Shown piece by piece: positions 20,659 through 32,021 of a stretch of DNA of 64,000 bases. Positions within the stretch are counted from its first letter, which is position 1. Each line of letters begins with the position of its first letter. This DNA is from Orientallactaga sibirica (taxonomy: Eukaryota; Chordata; Mammalia; Rodentia; Dipodidae): positions 12,286,501 through 12,350,500 of the forward strand of contig JAEOAD010000048.1 of the NCBI GenBank assembly GCA_036365145.1. The letters are read 5' to 3'. The position numbers and the translations under genes were made by a program. A model generated the notes under the pieces. It saw only the letters and a program-made list of their open reading frames with translations, searched no databases and was not told where the DNA came from.

Positions 20659-21388
20659 AGACTTCTTGATCCAAAGAGCAGATTCTGAAAGGTTTGTCCC
20701 AAAGGAAATCATAACCGAATAGGAACTGAGCCGGGGATGGGATATTTAGGGCAGATTATGGCCCAAGAGAAAGAAAGTCGAACGGCAAAAGCAGGACCAT
20801 GGTTCTAAACCCTGAGCTGCTGGAAGCCACGTCGGATCCAGGATGCTATTAGGGTTGTGGCTTCGTACATTACACAGATGGTGGGGGGGAGGGGCACAGG
20901 AGAAAAGCTTCTCTTTCCTGGGTTCCAAAAATAGTGCTGCCCTGAGCAATCGATCTGCTTTTATGTTAAACACGCATCCGTTTCCCTTGCTTGGTTAACA
21001 AGTCCCAGAGCTAAGCTGGAAGGAAACATCTCAACCTGAGCACGGCATCCGTCACCCTCACCTCACCCCCACTCCGCGCTCTGTGACACCTGGCTTTCCC
21101 GCTCCACGTGCTTGTGTTTGGGGGGAGATATTGAACTTCTGCTTTGTGCCTTGTGTTAGGCCTTGGGACTCATAAGTAGTTGTTAGCCGGAATCATCCCC
21201 AGGGTATGTAGGAAATTTTCAGATTTTCTGCCAGACTTCCAAGTGGCGACATTTGCTATATCATCTCTCTTAAGAGAGACTTACCTTCAATCACCTTTCA
21301 TTCAGACATCTCCAAGCAGCAGTCTCCGGCACATTCTGATTGTGTATGTCCTCTACAAAGCCTTCATCTTCCGATATTCTTTTCTAAT
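20659..21388. other. No gene seen
   Basis: Unique-looking sequence. A 121-codon frame beginning near 21180 runs into the next SINE and so is an artefact. Confidence 0.45.
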
Positions 21389-21558
21389 GATTTATTTATT
21401 TGAGAGAGAATGGGCGCACCAGAACCTCTTGCCACTGCAAATGAACTCCAGACATATGCACCGCTGCGTGCATCTGGCTTTACGTGGGTACTGGGGAATC
21501 AAACCTGGGTCAGTAGGCATTGCAGGCAAGCGCCTTAACTGCTAAGTCGTCTCTGAGG
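21389..21558 (-). mobile_element. DIP SINE, short form, shortened
   Basis: Reversed body and head ('gctaagtcgtctctgaggc'). The pyrimidine stretch is nearly absent. Confidence 0.88.
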
Positions 21559-21663
21559 CGCATTTTCTGAAATTCTAACTGCAGGAAGTATATTCTAATT
21601 TCTCTGAGGACTTAGGTAGCTGACGGGGGGGGGGTGGAGGTTTACAATTTTAAACTGGGGAGG

Positions 21664-21821
21664 GGAAATCAGGAGGCATAACTATTACTATTACAGTTTG
21701 AATCTTGAATGCCCCAAGGTTCATATGCAAAAGGCTTGGTCAGGAAATCAGGAGGCATAACTATTACTATTACAGTTTGAATCTTGAATGTCCCAAGGTT
21801 CGTATGTAAAAGGCTTGGTCA
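21664..21821 (+). repeat. 79-base direct tandem duplication
   Basis: Units 21664-21742 and 21743-21821 differ at only about three bases (for example gccccaagg / gtcccaagg). The duplication covers the 5' end of an LTR. Confidence 0.93.
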
Positions 21822-22125
21822 CTGGCCTGGGCCATTGTTGGGAGGTGGTGGGGACCTTTAGGAGTTGAGGCCTCTTGGGAGGGAGTTAGGTCCCTGGGGG
21901 TGTGTCCTTGAAGGAATAGTGGCTGTGATGAAGTGCGTGCTCTTGTCTGCCAAACACTGTCACCACCATGAAGTTCTATTCTGTCTCACCACTGGACCAC
22001 AAGTGTCCAGTCCAATCATGGGCTGAAACCTTGGAAATCATGAGCCCAGATAAACCTTTCCTCCTTTAAGATCATTTCCTCAGCATTTTTGTCACAGCAA
22101 CACAGAAACCTGACTAGTACACTCT
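21692..22125 (+). mobile_element. ERVL-MaLR LTR (MST/MLT-like) with duplicated 5' end
   Basis: 'cagtttgaatcttgaatg', 'ttgttgggaggtggtggggacc', 'gaagttctattctgtctcacc', 'gagcccagataaacctttcc', 'cacagcaacacagaaacctgactag' follow the usual MaLR order, including an ataaa signal. Solo LTR with no coding region. Confidence 0.75.
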
Positions 22126-22235
22126 CAAGCCAGTAATACCATTTTACTAAATGGGCAGATGCTTTCAAACACACAACAACAACAACAAAACAATGAGAAA
22201 GTCACAGTGAAATGATCTTCAAAAATTTATATATT

Positions 22236-22424
22236 GGGCCTGGAGAGATGACTTAGCAGTTAAGGTGCTTTCCTGCAAGGCCTATGGACCCAGGTTCGAT
22301 TCCCCAACACCCACAAAAGCCAAATGCACAAGGTGGCTCATGCGTCTGGAGTTCGTTTGCAGTGGTGAGAGGCCCTGGTGTGTTCATTCTCTCTCTCTCT
22401 CAAATAAATAAAATATTTTTAAAA
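22236..22424 (+). mobile_element. DIP SINE, short form
   Basis: Complete copy with a short TC stretch and AAATAAATAAAATA tail. Confidence 0.92.
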
Positions 22425-22737
22425 CTCACCTATCCCCAAAGCAGCATCTATGAGCTACTTTTATTACAAGCATTGAGACTGAGTTTTTAAGTCCTCTCTC
22501 TGAAGCTCAAAGATTCAACCTCAAAATCAAGACATAGCGGAGTGTCCACACTATCTGTTGAATGAATGCACGAGTTAGTGCAGCAAGATACGGGCCCGGG
22601 GAGTCACTGTGTCAGTCAGTCCTTGGCCCCCGTAGGAATGAACAGTTTTCAAAGAAGTGGAGATTTGCCAAACTGGTGCCATCGACTTCCTAAGGAGGAA
22701 GGGACTGGACAGACACTTGCTGGCCTCTGAAAAGAGA
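22425..22737. other. No gene seen
   Basis: Unassigned sequence. Confidence 0.4.
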
Positions 22738-22860
22738 CAGAGTTTTGTTCATGTGCTTGTCTTTTGAGAGAGTCTTCTGATGTAGCCCATGTGGCCCTCA
22801 AAATCATGATCCTATTGCCTCGGTGCTGGAATGATCGATGTGCCACAACACCTGGCTTCA
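22738..22860 (-). mobile_element. Diverged B1 SINE
   Basis: 'gatgtagcccatgtggccctc' and 'tgtgccacaacacctggctt' mark an old reversed B1. Confidence 0.6.
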
Positions 22861-23071
22861 AAGTGCAGCTTTGAAGAAAGACCCAGTGGATGAGGAAGCC
22901 TTCTGTGGGGACACGTTTTTATAAATGAGCCTTCTCTTCCCTCCCCCACCTGCCTCACCCATCACACAGGAGGATTCACCTTCCACCAGCCCCTCCTTTC
23001 CCAGGCCTCCTTCTAGAAGTTTACCTTTTAGTTCGTTGTTTATCTCCAAGCTTTTTAAAAATCACTAGCCA

Positions 23072-23262
23072 GGGGCTGGAGAGATGACTGAGCAGTGAAG
23101 GCTCTTGCTTACGAAGCCTAAGAACTCATGTTCTAATCTCCAGATCCCACGTAAGCCAGACACACAGTGACACCAAGCATGCAATGTCACATATGAGCAC
23201 AAGGGGGCGCACATGCCTGGAGTTCGTGTGCGGCAGCCGAAGGCCCTGGCGCGCCCACTCTC
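23072..23262 (+). mobile_element. DIP SINE, long form, tail lost
   Basis: Extra segment contains gcacaagggggcgcac at 23197-23212, CTCF-like. It ends at 'gcgcccactctctac' with no A-rich tail. Confidence 0.9.
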
Positions 23263-23423
23263 TACAAAGCTTCAAAGAACAAAGTAAGTCAAGACTCTGG
23301 CTGTTCAGGCAACATGAACAAGTGAGCTGAGTTCTTGCCAACAATACTCGTTTTTACTTTAAATATATGTTTATCATTGAAAATTTCACCAGTTTTTAGT
23401 ACACATATTGTTATCTGGGTTTT

Positions 23424-23447
23424 GTGTGTGTATAGTTGCTATCTGGG

Positions 23448-23485
<38 letters not shown>
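23424..23485 (+). repeat. (TG)n microsatellite
   Basis: About 18 TG units, followed by a CA run at about 23498-23508. Confidence 0.95.
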
Positions 23486-23487
<2 letters not shown>

Positions 23488-23508
23488 ATGCATGTGCACA
23501 CACACACA

Positions 23509-24728
23509 AGTGTGGAGCCCCTCCACGGGCTGGTCACCATTCCTTCCTGTCCAGCCTGAGGGAAATGCTTTCTCTGCACGTTTACCAAGCACTAAATTTA
23601 TGAAGTCATTAATTCCCTTCATAAAGAAAGGGTCTAATGGAGTTTTCTATTAGTCAGTGAGATAGCGGTTACAACCCTTGAGATCAAGAAAGTAATGAGG
23701 AGCCCAAATGGAGGTGGGGGTGGGGTGGAAGTGCCCAGGCAAGGCTCCCCGTTAGCTGTCAGTCTTCTCTGTAAAAGGGAAACTGGTTGAATCACTGCCT
23801 CTTAGTGAATTTATTTACTGAGATCTCTTTTTTTCCTTTCTAGAACATTCAGCAATGTCGAACAGAGACAGTCTGTTCCATCCCCTACCTATGTGTGTCT
23901 CTTTATCCCAACATAGAAGCTACCTCAGGACTGAAGTCACTTTAGAAAAGCCAGGGTCATAGCTCTCCCACCCCCAAGGCCAGACCTCATAGCCCTGAGG
24001 CCCTAGGAGATGCAGGCCTGACATACAAGACCTTATATTCCAAGGGTTCAAACGACCCCTTAGAATCTAGGCTTCTAGGGAGACCCTTAATCCTGTTGGG
24101 GACTCAGAACTGCTCTGTGCACCTGCCTGTGCACCCTGTCACAAGCCAGCCCTGAGGCTCTGGAGGCACGAGACAGTGTGATTCTAGTGATGGACCAAGG
24201 ACAGATCCTAGGAACAGCTCTCTCCACGGCCTGAACCGTCCTCCACACCATGACCAGGAACCGGGCAGGGCGCCCTTTAGCTTCACTATAGACTGGTGTT
24301 CTCAAAGGACACCGAAAGCCTCAAGGGCTCTAAGACATGTGGTCCAAGGCAGAAGCCAGAGGAGTGTGTTGTGTGTTGGCAGGAAAAGGAGCATTTCCCA
24401 AAGCACAGCCTCAGACTCCCTAACCCAAGCCCTCAGGAAAAGCAAGCTGGTTAAAAGTGCCCACTTCCCGACACAGAGGCAACCCTACGCCGACAAGACC
24501 AGAATGTCTAATAGCGGAAGGGGAGGCTGTGTCTTCAATGCCTAGAAAAGTGACCTAAAAGGTCACTGTCCTGTGAGACATGCAGCCCTCCAGGGCTCCC
24601 GGGCTTCTAGAACCACCTAGAACTACCTAGTAGACTTTGCCTGTGGGTGGGAGATCCTGATCCCTGAGGTTGCGGAGGACCCAGACAGATGCAAGACCTT
24701 ATACCTGTCGCCCCTCTGGACTCTGAAA

Positions 24729-24730
<2 letters not shown>
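23509..24730. other. Repeat-poor sequence, no gene seen
   Basis: About 1.2 kb without a recognised mobile element. Short minus-strand frames near 24087-24305 (60-72 codons) are unrecognised. Confidence 0.45.

Positions 24731-24780
<50 letters not shown>
24731..24780 (+). repeat. (TG)25 microsatellite
   Basis: Uninterrupted TG run. Open frames through it on either strand are artefacts. Confidence 0.98.
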
Positions 24781-24781
<1 letters not shown>

Positions 24782-25144
24782 GCTAGTGTCACCTGGGTAC
24801 ACTGGGGAGGTTCCCTTCCACAGAGCCCTCCACAGCACAGGTTTGTCATCAGTAAAATGGCCTTGGTCTCCTAGCTACCTGTTTGGTACTTGGAGGGTCT
24901 GGCCCTCTCCTAGCCACATCGGTAGCCAGCCCACGTTCAAGGGAAGTATTTCACAGGGAGGAAACTGGGCTGTTCAATTTAAACAAAAATTTCCAATCTC
25001 TGACAAATAAAGCCAGGTCATCTTGGCCATGCGGCAGCCTTTGGGGAGGGGCCTATATTCTGGAGGAGACTTTGGAAAGGGTTCTTAGGTATTTTTTTTT
25101 AATAGCTTGCTATTAGAGGCAAGAAGTCAGAAGAGAAATCTTGA
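24781..25144. other. No gene seen
   Basis: Unassigned sequence with a MIR-like scrap ('tcatcagtaaaatgg') near 24846. Confidence 0.4.
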
Positions 25145-25250
25145 ATTTGCTTTTTATAGCTGTGTGAGCTAGAATATGTTACTAACCCTCTCTGAGCCCC
25201 TGGATGCCTCTGTAAAAAGACAGTGATAGAGATTATGCTCCCAGAGCATT
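25145..25250 (+). mobile_element. MIR SINE relic
   Basis: 'tagctgtgtgagctagaat..aaccctctctgagccc' and 'tctgtaaaaagacagtg' match the MIR core. Confidence 0.6.
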
Positions 25251-25263
25251 AAAAAGATAGCAA

Positions 25264-25476
25264 GGGGGCTGGAGAAATGGCTTAGTGGTTAAGGCGTTTG
25301 CCTGCTAAAGTCAAAGGATCCCGGTTCGATTCTCCAGGACCCACATAAGCCAGATGCGTGAGGGGCACATGCATCTGGAGTTCATTTGCAGTGGCTAGAG
25401 GCCCTGGCATGCCCATTCTCTCTCTGTCTGCCTCTCTTCTCTCTCTCTCTCTCTCTCTGCTTGCAAATAAATTTTT
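25264..25476 (+). mobile_element. DIP SINE 1 of serial cluster
   Basis: Target aaaaagatagcaa at 25251-25263 and again at 25478-25490. Short form, complete. Confidence 0.95.
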
Positions 25477-25490
25477 AAAAAAGATAGCAA

Positions 25491-25740
25491 GGGCTGGAGG
25501 GATGGCTTAGTGGTTAAGGCTCTTGCCTGCAAAAGCCAAAGGACTTCTGTTCAATTCCCCAGGACACACATAAGCCAGATGTACAAGGTGGCACATGCAT
25601 CTGGAGTTCATTTACAGTGGCTGGAGGCCCTGGCACATTCATTCTCATTTTCTCTCTCTCTCTCTCTCTCTCTCTGCCTCTTTCTCTCTCTAAAATTAAA
25701 TTAAATTAAATTAAATTAAATTAAATTAAAAATAAAATAT
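25491..25740 (+). mobile_element. DIP SINE 2 of serial cluster, (AAATT)n tail
   Basis: Short form. The tail is (TAAAT)n over about 25692-25733. The target recurs at 25741-25753. Confidence 0.95.
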
Positions 25741-25755
25741 AAAAAGATAGCAAAA

Positions 25756-25907
25756 GGCCAGGTGTGGTGGTGCATGCCTTTAATCCCAGCACTTGGGAGG
25801 CAGAGGTAGGAGGATGGAGGCTGCCCTGAGACTACATAGTGAATTCCAGGTCAGCCTGGGCTACAGAGAGACCCTACCTCAAAAAAAAATAAACAACAAC
25901 AAAAAAC
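25756..25907 (+). mobile_element. B1 SINE, third insertion of serial cluster
   Basis: 'ggccaggtgtggtggtgcatg' to 'accctacctcaaaaa'. The target aaagatagcaaaa follows at 25908-25920. Confidence 0.95.
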
Positions 25908-25920
25908 AAAGATAGCAAAA

Positions 25921-26225
<305 letters not shown>

Positions 26226-26365
26226 GATAGCAAAACTTATACAAGATACTTAATGGGTATCAAAACATGTGTGCTTTGGCCAAACCTTTTCTGTACCTTC
26301 CATGAAGGAATGTACCTGAACTCCTAGGAAAATACCAGGGAACTATTCTAACTGCTTACATTTAG

Positions 26366-26604
26366 CCAGGAGCTGACAAACTTTGGCTTCACCCCTGAGC
26401 TTGAGTAGAGAACACTATTATATTTTTTTTTTTTTTTTGAGGAAGGGTCTTACTTTAGGGCAGGAATTCACTATGTAGTCTCAGGGTGGCCTCAAACTCA
26501 CAGCGATCCTCTTACCTCTGCCTCCCGAGTGCTGGGGCATGTGCCACCGTACCCAGCTATTGTTTTGTTATTTTACTTTAAGGAACAGTTTGCCCAGTCT
26601 GTTG
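26366..26604 (+). mobile_element. hAT-like DNA transposon relic, split by a B1
   Basis: 'ccaggagctgacaaactttgg' start and 'ggaacagtttgcccagtctg' end are inverted-repeat-like and resemble the ends of the copy at 5113-5692. Confidence 0.45.
26421..26559 (-). mobile_element. B1 SINE with internal deletion
   Basis: Reversed B1 that lacks part of the 'ctagcccaggctgacctgg' block and of the 'gattaaaggcg' block. Confidence 0.88.
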
Positions 26605-27035
26605 ATGGCACTATCCATGAGGACATATGGTCTGCCAAGCTCGGCGGGGAAGGTGCCAAAGCCATCTTGCCTCTCGGATTTTCTTCTGAGCCCTGTTGCA
26701 CCGGGGTGGCTCCGAGAAAGGTAAATATTTGAGCACGAGTCTTGCATAACTGTCATAGAGCTGGATGCACTGGGAACCATGGAGCATCAAGCTGGCACCT
26801 GCTTAAGTGCCCCAGCTTCGAGAGACATTGTTCGTGCCAACATTGGGAGTCTGTTGGCTACCCCGTGGTTGATAGGTAGCAGAGTTCTCCGGTCTGTTAA
26901 TTGTCTTGGAAGCAAACCCTTAAATTGAGGGAGAGAGAAAGCATGTGTAATTAAAGCTTCCCTTGGGCAGAATTTCCCAGCGACAGCAGTTGGCACATTA
27001 CTCGCATGCCCGTTAAGCTCCAGGCGCTGGACTGG
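26605..27035. other. Unique sequence, no gene shown
   Basis: No recognised repeat. An open frame at 26594-26732 reads EQFAQSVDGTIHEDIW and ends near a donor-like gtaaat, but its start lies in the transposon end. Confidence 0.35.
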
Positions 27036-27165
27036 GAGCTTTACATACACTGAAGCTTTTAATCCTTACCACAGCCAAGAGGAGACTATTATTGTCACTC
27101 AGAAAGACAGGCTTGGAGAGGTTAAATGATCTGCTCCAAGTTCTATAGCTATTCAGTGTTAGAAC
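27036..27165 (-). mobile_element. MIR SINE relic
   Basis: 'gagctttacatacactg..taatccttaccacag' and 'ggcttggagaggttaaatgat' match a reversed MIR. Confidence 0.75.
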
Positions 27166-27377
27166 TGAGGAGGGCAGCCAGAGTCGGGAGGTCCATCTGC
27201 CAACAGAGGGAATCCATGCCGCTCTTGCTGAACACCCCACCCCCAGGCCCTGTGGGCAGCATCACCTGGAGACGGAGCATCTATGAACTCAAGAGAAGAA
27301 TGCTTCAGAGTGCCAATTCTAGGAGAGATGGTCACTATATCCTAATGTCTCCTGGGTGCCCACTGGGAAATACGTCA

Positions 27378-27436
27378 TATATATATATATATACATACAT
27401 ACATACATACATACATACATACATACATACATACAT
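27378..27436 (+). repeat. (AT)n(ACAT)n microsatellite
   Basis: AT units then about 11 ACAT units, next to the B1 T-rich end. Confidence 0.96.
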
Positions 27437-27583
27437 TTGGTTTTTCAAGGTAGGGTCTCACTCTGGTCCAGTCTGACCTGGAATTAGCTATATAGTCTCA
27501 GGGTGGCCTTGAACTCATGACAATCCTCCTACCTCTGCCTCCCGAGTGCTGGGATTAAAGGTGTGCGCCACCATGCCCAGCTT
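27437..27583 (-). mobile_element. B1 SINE
   Basis: Reversed B1 'tttttcaaggtagggtctcac' to 'gccaccatgcccagct'. Confidence 0.94.
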
Positions 27584-27620
27584 TATATTTTTTTAATTAT
27601 GTATTTATTAAGACCCAAGG

Positions 27621-27766
27621 GGTAGGGTATGGTGGCACATACCTATAACCCCAGTATGTGGGAGGCAGATGTAGAATGACCACAAGTTCAAGGCCAGCCT
27701 AGGCTACATAGCAAGTCTGTGCCACCCTGAGCTATATAATGAAACCCTGTCTTGACAAATAACAAC
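27621..27766 (+). mobile_element. B1 SINE, older, serial-insertion site
   Basis: 'tagggtatggtggcacatac' to 'accctgtcttgacaaa'. Target aagacccaag lies before (27610-27619) and after (27769-27778). Confidence 0.88.
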
Positions 27767-27783
27767 AAAAGACCCAAGAGAAA

Positions 27784-28021
27784 GGCTGGGGAGGGGTGGT
27801 TCAGTGGTTACAGCATTTGCCTGCAAAAGCCTCTCAATTTGAGTTCTACTTCTCACATAAAGACAGATGCACAAAGTGGCACATGCATCTGGAGTCCATT
27901 TGCAGTGGCTGAAAGCCTTGGTGGGCCCATTCTTTCTGTCTGTCTCTCTTCTATCTCTCTCTCTCTGCTTGCAGATAAAGAAAAAATATTTTTAAATGTT
28001 TCCAATTAAAAAAAAAAAAAA
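27784..28021 (+). mobile_element. DIP SINE at the same target
   Basis: Starts after aaaagacccaagagaaa (27767-27783) and is followed by aaaagacccaagaaaa (28021-28036). Short form with a shortened B-box region. Confidence 0.92.
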
Positions 28022-28035
28022 AAAGACCCAAGAAA

Positions 28036-28542
28036 AGGGAGAAAGAGCAGAGGCATAAGAAAACAGCGATGTCAAGGAAGATATTATTCTGCCCAGTGAA
28101 AGGAACCATGGAAGCCAGCTGGAGAAAGAAAGAGGGACTTTGCTTGGCACACTCCTGCCTAGCCAAGCTTCTCCTATGCCCGAGGGGCCTCGGGCTGACT
28201 GCCTCTGGCCCGCTGACCTTGGTGTCCCACATAGCCTATTCCCCGGGCTGTTCCACAGTCACCTTTCCACCCAGCAATGCCTGTCAGCAGGGCAATGACC
28301 TGTGTGGGGTCTTCTCCTTTCAGGCCTCTCCTCCCCACACATGCCCTGGAAGCCGGTTTGACCTTCCATACGTTTATGTATTTGTGAACCATGGGATCAT
28401 AGGAAGTCTGGCTCTGTTCCCCAGGGTGTATTCAGGACCACACGGAGGACACTGTGTAAATGTCAGCTGGACAATTGAATGATGAGGAAGTGGTCTGGGA
28501 ATGGAAGCACACGAGCCTCTGATGGCTGTTTATATTGTAGAT
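28036..28542. other. Unique sequence with a 137-codon open frame, gene not supported
   Basis: A plus-strand frame (28069-28482) begins with ATG and stays open for 137 codons. It has no signal peptide, domain or repeat that I recognise, and its composition is Cys- and Pro-rich. Probably chance. Confidence 0.25.
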
Positions 28543-28899
28543 GTGTTGCAGTCAGGTTTGCGTTGTGGGTAGAAATCACCCGACCAAAAGCAGCTTTTTG
28601 CGGGGGAGGGGAAAAGGGTTTATTTTGGCTTATAGACTCAAGGGGAAGCTCCATGATGGCAGGTGAAACCGATGGCATGAGCACATTGTGGACATCACCC
28701 CCTGGCCAACATAAGGTGGACAACAGGAACAGGAGAATGTGCCAAACACTGGCGAGGGGAAACTGGCTATAACACCCATAAGCCCACTCCCAACAATAGA
28801 CCACCTCCAGGAGGTGTTCATTCCTAAATCTTCATCAGCTAGGAACCTAGCATTCAGAACACCTAAGTTTATGGGGACACCTGAATCAAACCCCCACAA
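28543..28899 (-). mobile_element. MT-like ERVL-MaLR LTR
   Basis: Uninterrupted reversed copy: 'tgttgcagtcagg', 'aggggaagctccatgatggc', 'cacctccaggaggtg', 'aatcaaacccccaca' end. Solo LTR. Confidence 0.85.
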
Positions 28900-29080
28900 G
28901 ACGTAACGCCATCCTTTTTCACTGAAACCATATCTATACCTGTGCTTCCTCAGATAGCTATACTGCCTCACAGAGACGTTAGGGAACAGCCAGCCACTGG
29001 ACCATGATCCGGTGTTCACAAGATCAAAGGAAAACAAGCCTGAGGGAATGCTTAGGATTGCAGGAAAAGCATATTTTAAA

Positions 29081-29301
29081 ATAATTTTTTATTTTTATTT
29101 ATTTAGTTGCAAGCAGAGAGAGAGAGAGAGAAGAGAAACACAGAGAGAGAAAATGGGCACGCCAGGGCCTCTAGCCACTGAAAACAAACTTCAGACACAT
29201 GTGCCCTTGTGCATCTGGCTTACATGGGTCCTGGGGAATCGAACCTGGGTCCTTTGGCTTCACAGACAAATGCCTTAACTGCTAAGCCATCTCTCCAGCC
29301 C
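29081..29301 (-). mobile_element. DIP SINE, short form, with TSD
   Basis: TSD ggaaaagcatattttaaa (29063-29080) and ggaaaagtatatttttaaa (29302-29320). Confidence 0.95.
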
Positions 29302-29400
29302 GGAAAAGTATATTTTTAAATTTCCAGAAAGATTAAGTAACAGTTGGGATAACTCACCCATCTCAATTTTGAAGAATTACTTCAGTAACTCAAAAGTATT

Positions 29401-29626
29401 GAGCTGGAAAGATGGCTCAGTGGTTAGTTAAGGCACGTGCCTGCAAAGCCTAATAACCAGGGTTCTGTACCCCAGTACCCACATAAAGCCAGATGCACAA
29501 AGTGACACATGCATCTGGTATTTGTTTGCAATGGCTAAAAGCCCTTGCACACCCATTCTCTCTCTCTCTCTCTCCTCTCTCCACCCCAGACTCTCTCTGC
29601 TTGAAAATAAATAAATAAAAATATTT
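29401..29626 (+). mobile_element. DIP SINE, short form
   Basis: Complete, with ttagttaagg duplication in the A-box spacer. AAATAAATAAATAAAAATA tail. Confidence 0.9.
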
Positions 29627-29853
29627 GGGTGAGCGGAGAGATTGCTTAGTGGTTAAGGAGCTTGCCTGCAAAGCCAAAGGACCTAGGTTCGATTCTCCAG
29701 GACCCATGTAAGCCAGATCCACAAGGTGGCGCATGTGTCTGGAATTTGTTTGCAGTGGCTGGAGGCCCTGGCATGCACATTCTCTCTTTATCTGCCTCCC
29801 TCTTTCTCTCTGCTTCTTTCAATCTCTTTCTATCAAATAAATAAATAAAAATT
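29627..29853 (+). mobile_element. DIP SINE, short form
   Basis: Directly follows the previous tail. Complete. Confidence 0.9.
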
Positions 29854-29855
29854 AT

Positions 29856-29976
29856 CTAGCCCAGGCTGACCTGGAATTCACTCTGTATTCTCAGGGTGGC
29901 CTCGAACTCACTGCAATCCTCCTACCTCTGCCTCTAGAGTGTTGGGATTAAAGGCCTGCACCACCACACCCGGCTA
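29856..29976 (-). mobile_element. B1 SINE, 3' part missing
   Basis: Starts at 'ctagcccaggctgacc', without the T tract and 'gaggtagggtctc', and ends 'ccaccacacccggct'. Confidence 0.92.
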
Positions 29977-29986
29977 AAAATACATC

Positions 29987-30160
29987 TTTTTTTTGTTTGT
30001 TTTTGGTTTTTTTTGGTTTTTTTGAGGTAGGGTTTCACTCTGGTCCAGGCTGACCTGGAATTAACTATGTAGTCTCAGGGTGGCCTCGAACTCATGGCAA
30101 TCCTCCTACCTCTGCCTCCCAAGTGCTGGGATTAAAAGTATGTGCCACCACACCCGGCTT
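29987..30160 (-). mobile_element. B1 SINE
   Basis: T/G-rich tail then full reversed B1, ending 'ccaccacacccggct'. Confidence 0.94.
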
Positions 30161-30239
30161 TACATCTATTTTTCAAAGTATCTACTGAGCAATTGCAAAG
30201 GGCCAGAGACCACGGGGTAGTTATTCGTCTCCCTCTGCT

Positions 30240-30585
30240 CTTCTTGGTTATCTTATCACAGTGGGAAGAATAATGGCCCCATTGATGGCCATACCCTAAT
30301 CCCTGGAGAGGGACCTTCTGATGGGGAAGCTGCCCTAGGTTAGCGAGGACATCACCATCAGTCCTAACAGATGCCATGAGAGAAGAAATGCCCTCAGGAG
30401 CCAGGGAGAACAGGAAGCTTCTGGAAGCTGCAAAAGACCAGGGATGGGACTATTCCCTGAAACCCCAGGGAGAATGCAACCCTGCTGATCGCTAGATGGT
30501 AGACTTTTCAGCAGCAAGCCAAGGAGTTTGTTCATTTCAAACCACCAATTTGTGATTATTTATTCCAGCCATGACGGTAGCTTAA
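30240..30585 (+). mobile_element. MLT1-like ERVL-MaLR LTR, old
   Basis: 'gaataatggcccc..ataccctaatccctgg', 'gggagaatgcaaccctgctga' and the end 'caaaccaccaatttgtgatta' follow the order of an old MaLR LTR. Family from memory. Confidence 0.55.
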
Positions 30586-31022
30586 ACATGCATCTTGAAG
30601 ACGGAGGCTCCGGAGTGTAATGGCTAGCAGGCTGGACTCTGAAAATGAAGGTGATCAATAGCCTCTGTCTCTGGGTCATGCCGTTAGGTAAATGAATCTA
30701 CAAAGGGGCAGGGAACAGTGCTGGCACATGGCCAGACTATTAGTTGGTACTTTGTTGATATAGAATCATTATTCTATTGCTCGGTCTATAGAGTTCCTTC
30801 CCTAAAGAGTATGAACAAATCCACTTCACCTATATAGTCATTAATGAGCCTGTGTTAAGACTCAGTTTGCCAGGGTCACTGGGGGTCTGGGAAGAGTTGC
30901 CCATCCTGACATTAGTTGTTCCTGTCAGGAAGGGTTTAGAGACAGTTCAGCAAGGACAGGCAACAAGATTGGAGGACAACTCAGAGAAGAAAACCTGGAG
31001 GGTATAAAATATTTTTTAAAAA
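30586..31022. other. No gene seen; MIR-like scrap
   Basis: 'aacagtgctggcacatggcc' near 30716 resembles a MIR piece. The rest is unassigned. Confidence 0.4.
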
Positions 31023-31034
31023 AATTAAAAGGAA

Positions 31035-31192
31035 GCCAGGCATGGTGGCGCACGCCTTTAATCCCAGCACTCGGGAGGCAGAGGTAGGAGGATTGCTGAG
31101 AGTTCGAGGCCACCCTGAGACTACATAGTGAATTCCAGGTCAGCCTGGACCAGAGTGAGACCCTACCTCACAAAACCAAAAAAAAAAAAAAA
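31035..31192 (+). mobile_element. B1 SINE
   Basis: 'ccaggcatggtggcgcacgc' to a poly-A tail. aaaattaaaagg occurs before (31020-31031) and after (about 31193-31204). Confidence 0.95.
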
Positions 31193-31202
31193 AAAATTAA
31201 AA

Positions 31203-31399
31203 GGGGATGGAGAGATTGCTCAGTGGTTAGGTGCTTGCCTGCAAAGCCTAGCGACCCGGGTTCAATTCCCCAGTATCCACATAAAGCCAGATGCACAAAA
31301 TGGAGGAACATGCACCTGGAGTTCATTTGCAGCATCTACAGATCCTTGTGTGGCCATTTTCTCTCTTTCTTTCTTTGCTTGCAAATTTTATATATATAA

Positions 31400-31436
<37 letters not shown>
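31203..31436 (+). mobile_element. DIP SINE with (TA)n tail
   Basis: Short form. The tail became TATATA repeats at 31388-31434. It starts at the target copy that ends the preceding B1. Confidence 0.9.
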
Positions 31437-31442
<6 letters not shown>

Positions 31443-31761
31443 AAAATCCTGGAGGGCTGTGTGGGGTGAGAAGAGTCACTCCAGGGTGGACAGCCTGAAG
31501 CTGGAACATGCATACAGCAGAGACAGCAAACAGGCAAGGCAGAGTCCCTGCAGTAAAGCTTCTGTGACAGAGGGACAGAGCAGCTTGTCCCCAAGCTCCC
31601 AGTCCTTTCTGCCCCTATGGGGACACTGCACACATGATATAGTTGCTGGCAGGCACAAAGTATATGGCGTGTACCTAAGACAACCAGATCCATACATGAT
31701 AAGGCTGCAGTTTAAACTGTCACAGAAGTCCTGATTTGAGAGAGCTTAAAAATAAACATTA
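31437..31761. other. No gene seen
   Basis: Unassigned sequence. Frames of 73-147 codons here overlap the SINE and its TA run. Confidence 0.4.
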
Positions 31762-31974
31762 GGGGCTGGAGAGATGGCTCAGCAGTTAAAGCACTTGCCT
31801 GCAAAGCCTAACGACCCAGGTTGGATTCCCCAGTACCCATGTAAAGCCATATGCACACAAAGTGGTACATGTGTCTGGAGTTCATTTATGGTGGCTAGAG
31901 GCCCTGGCACACCCATTCTCTCTGTCTCTTTGCTGTCTCTCCCTCTCTCTGTGCAAATAAATAAATAATTTTAA
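31762..31974 (+). mobile_element. DIP SINE, short form, with TSD
   Basis: TSD aaaataaacattag (31748-31761) and aaaataagcattag (31974-31987). Confidence 0.95.
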
Positions 31975-32021
31975 AAATAAGCATTAGGTAAATTCTACCA
32001 GAAAATATATAGGAGTTGGAC

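Noticed and set aside
24607..24874. Frames with long His-Thr or Cys-Val runs
   Set aside because: Translation of the (TG)25 microsatellite in several frames.
26594..26732. Possible exon with acceptor-like tactttaag and donor-like gtaaat
   Set aside because: The 5' part matches the terminal repeat of a hAT-like relic, so the acceptor is probably transposon sequence.
28069..28482. 137-codon ATG frame in unique DNA
   Set aside because: No domain, no splice context and no supporting neighbour. Compatible with chance in a 64 kb window.
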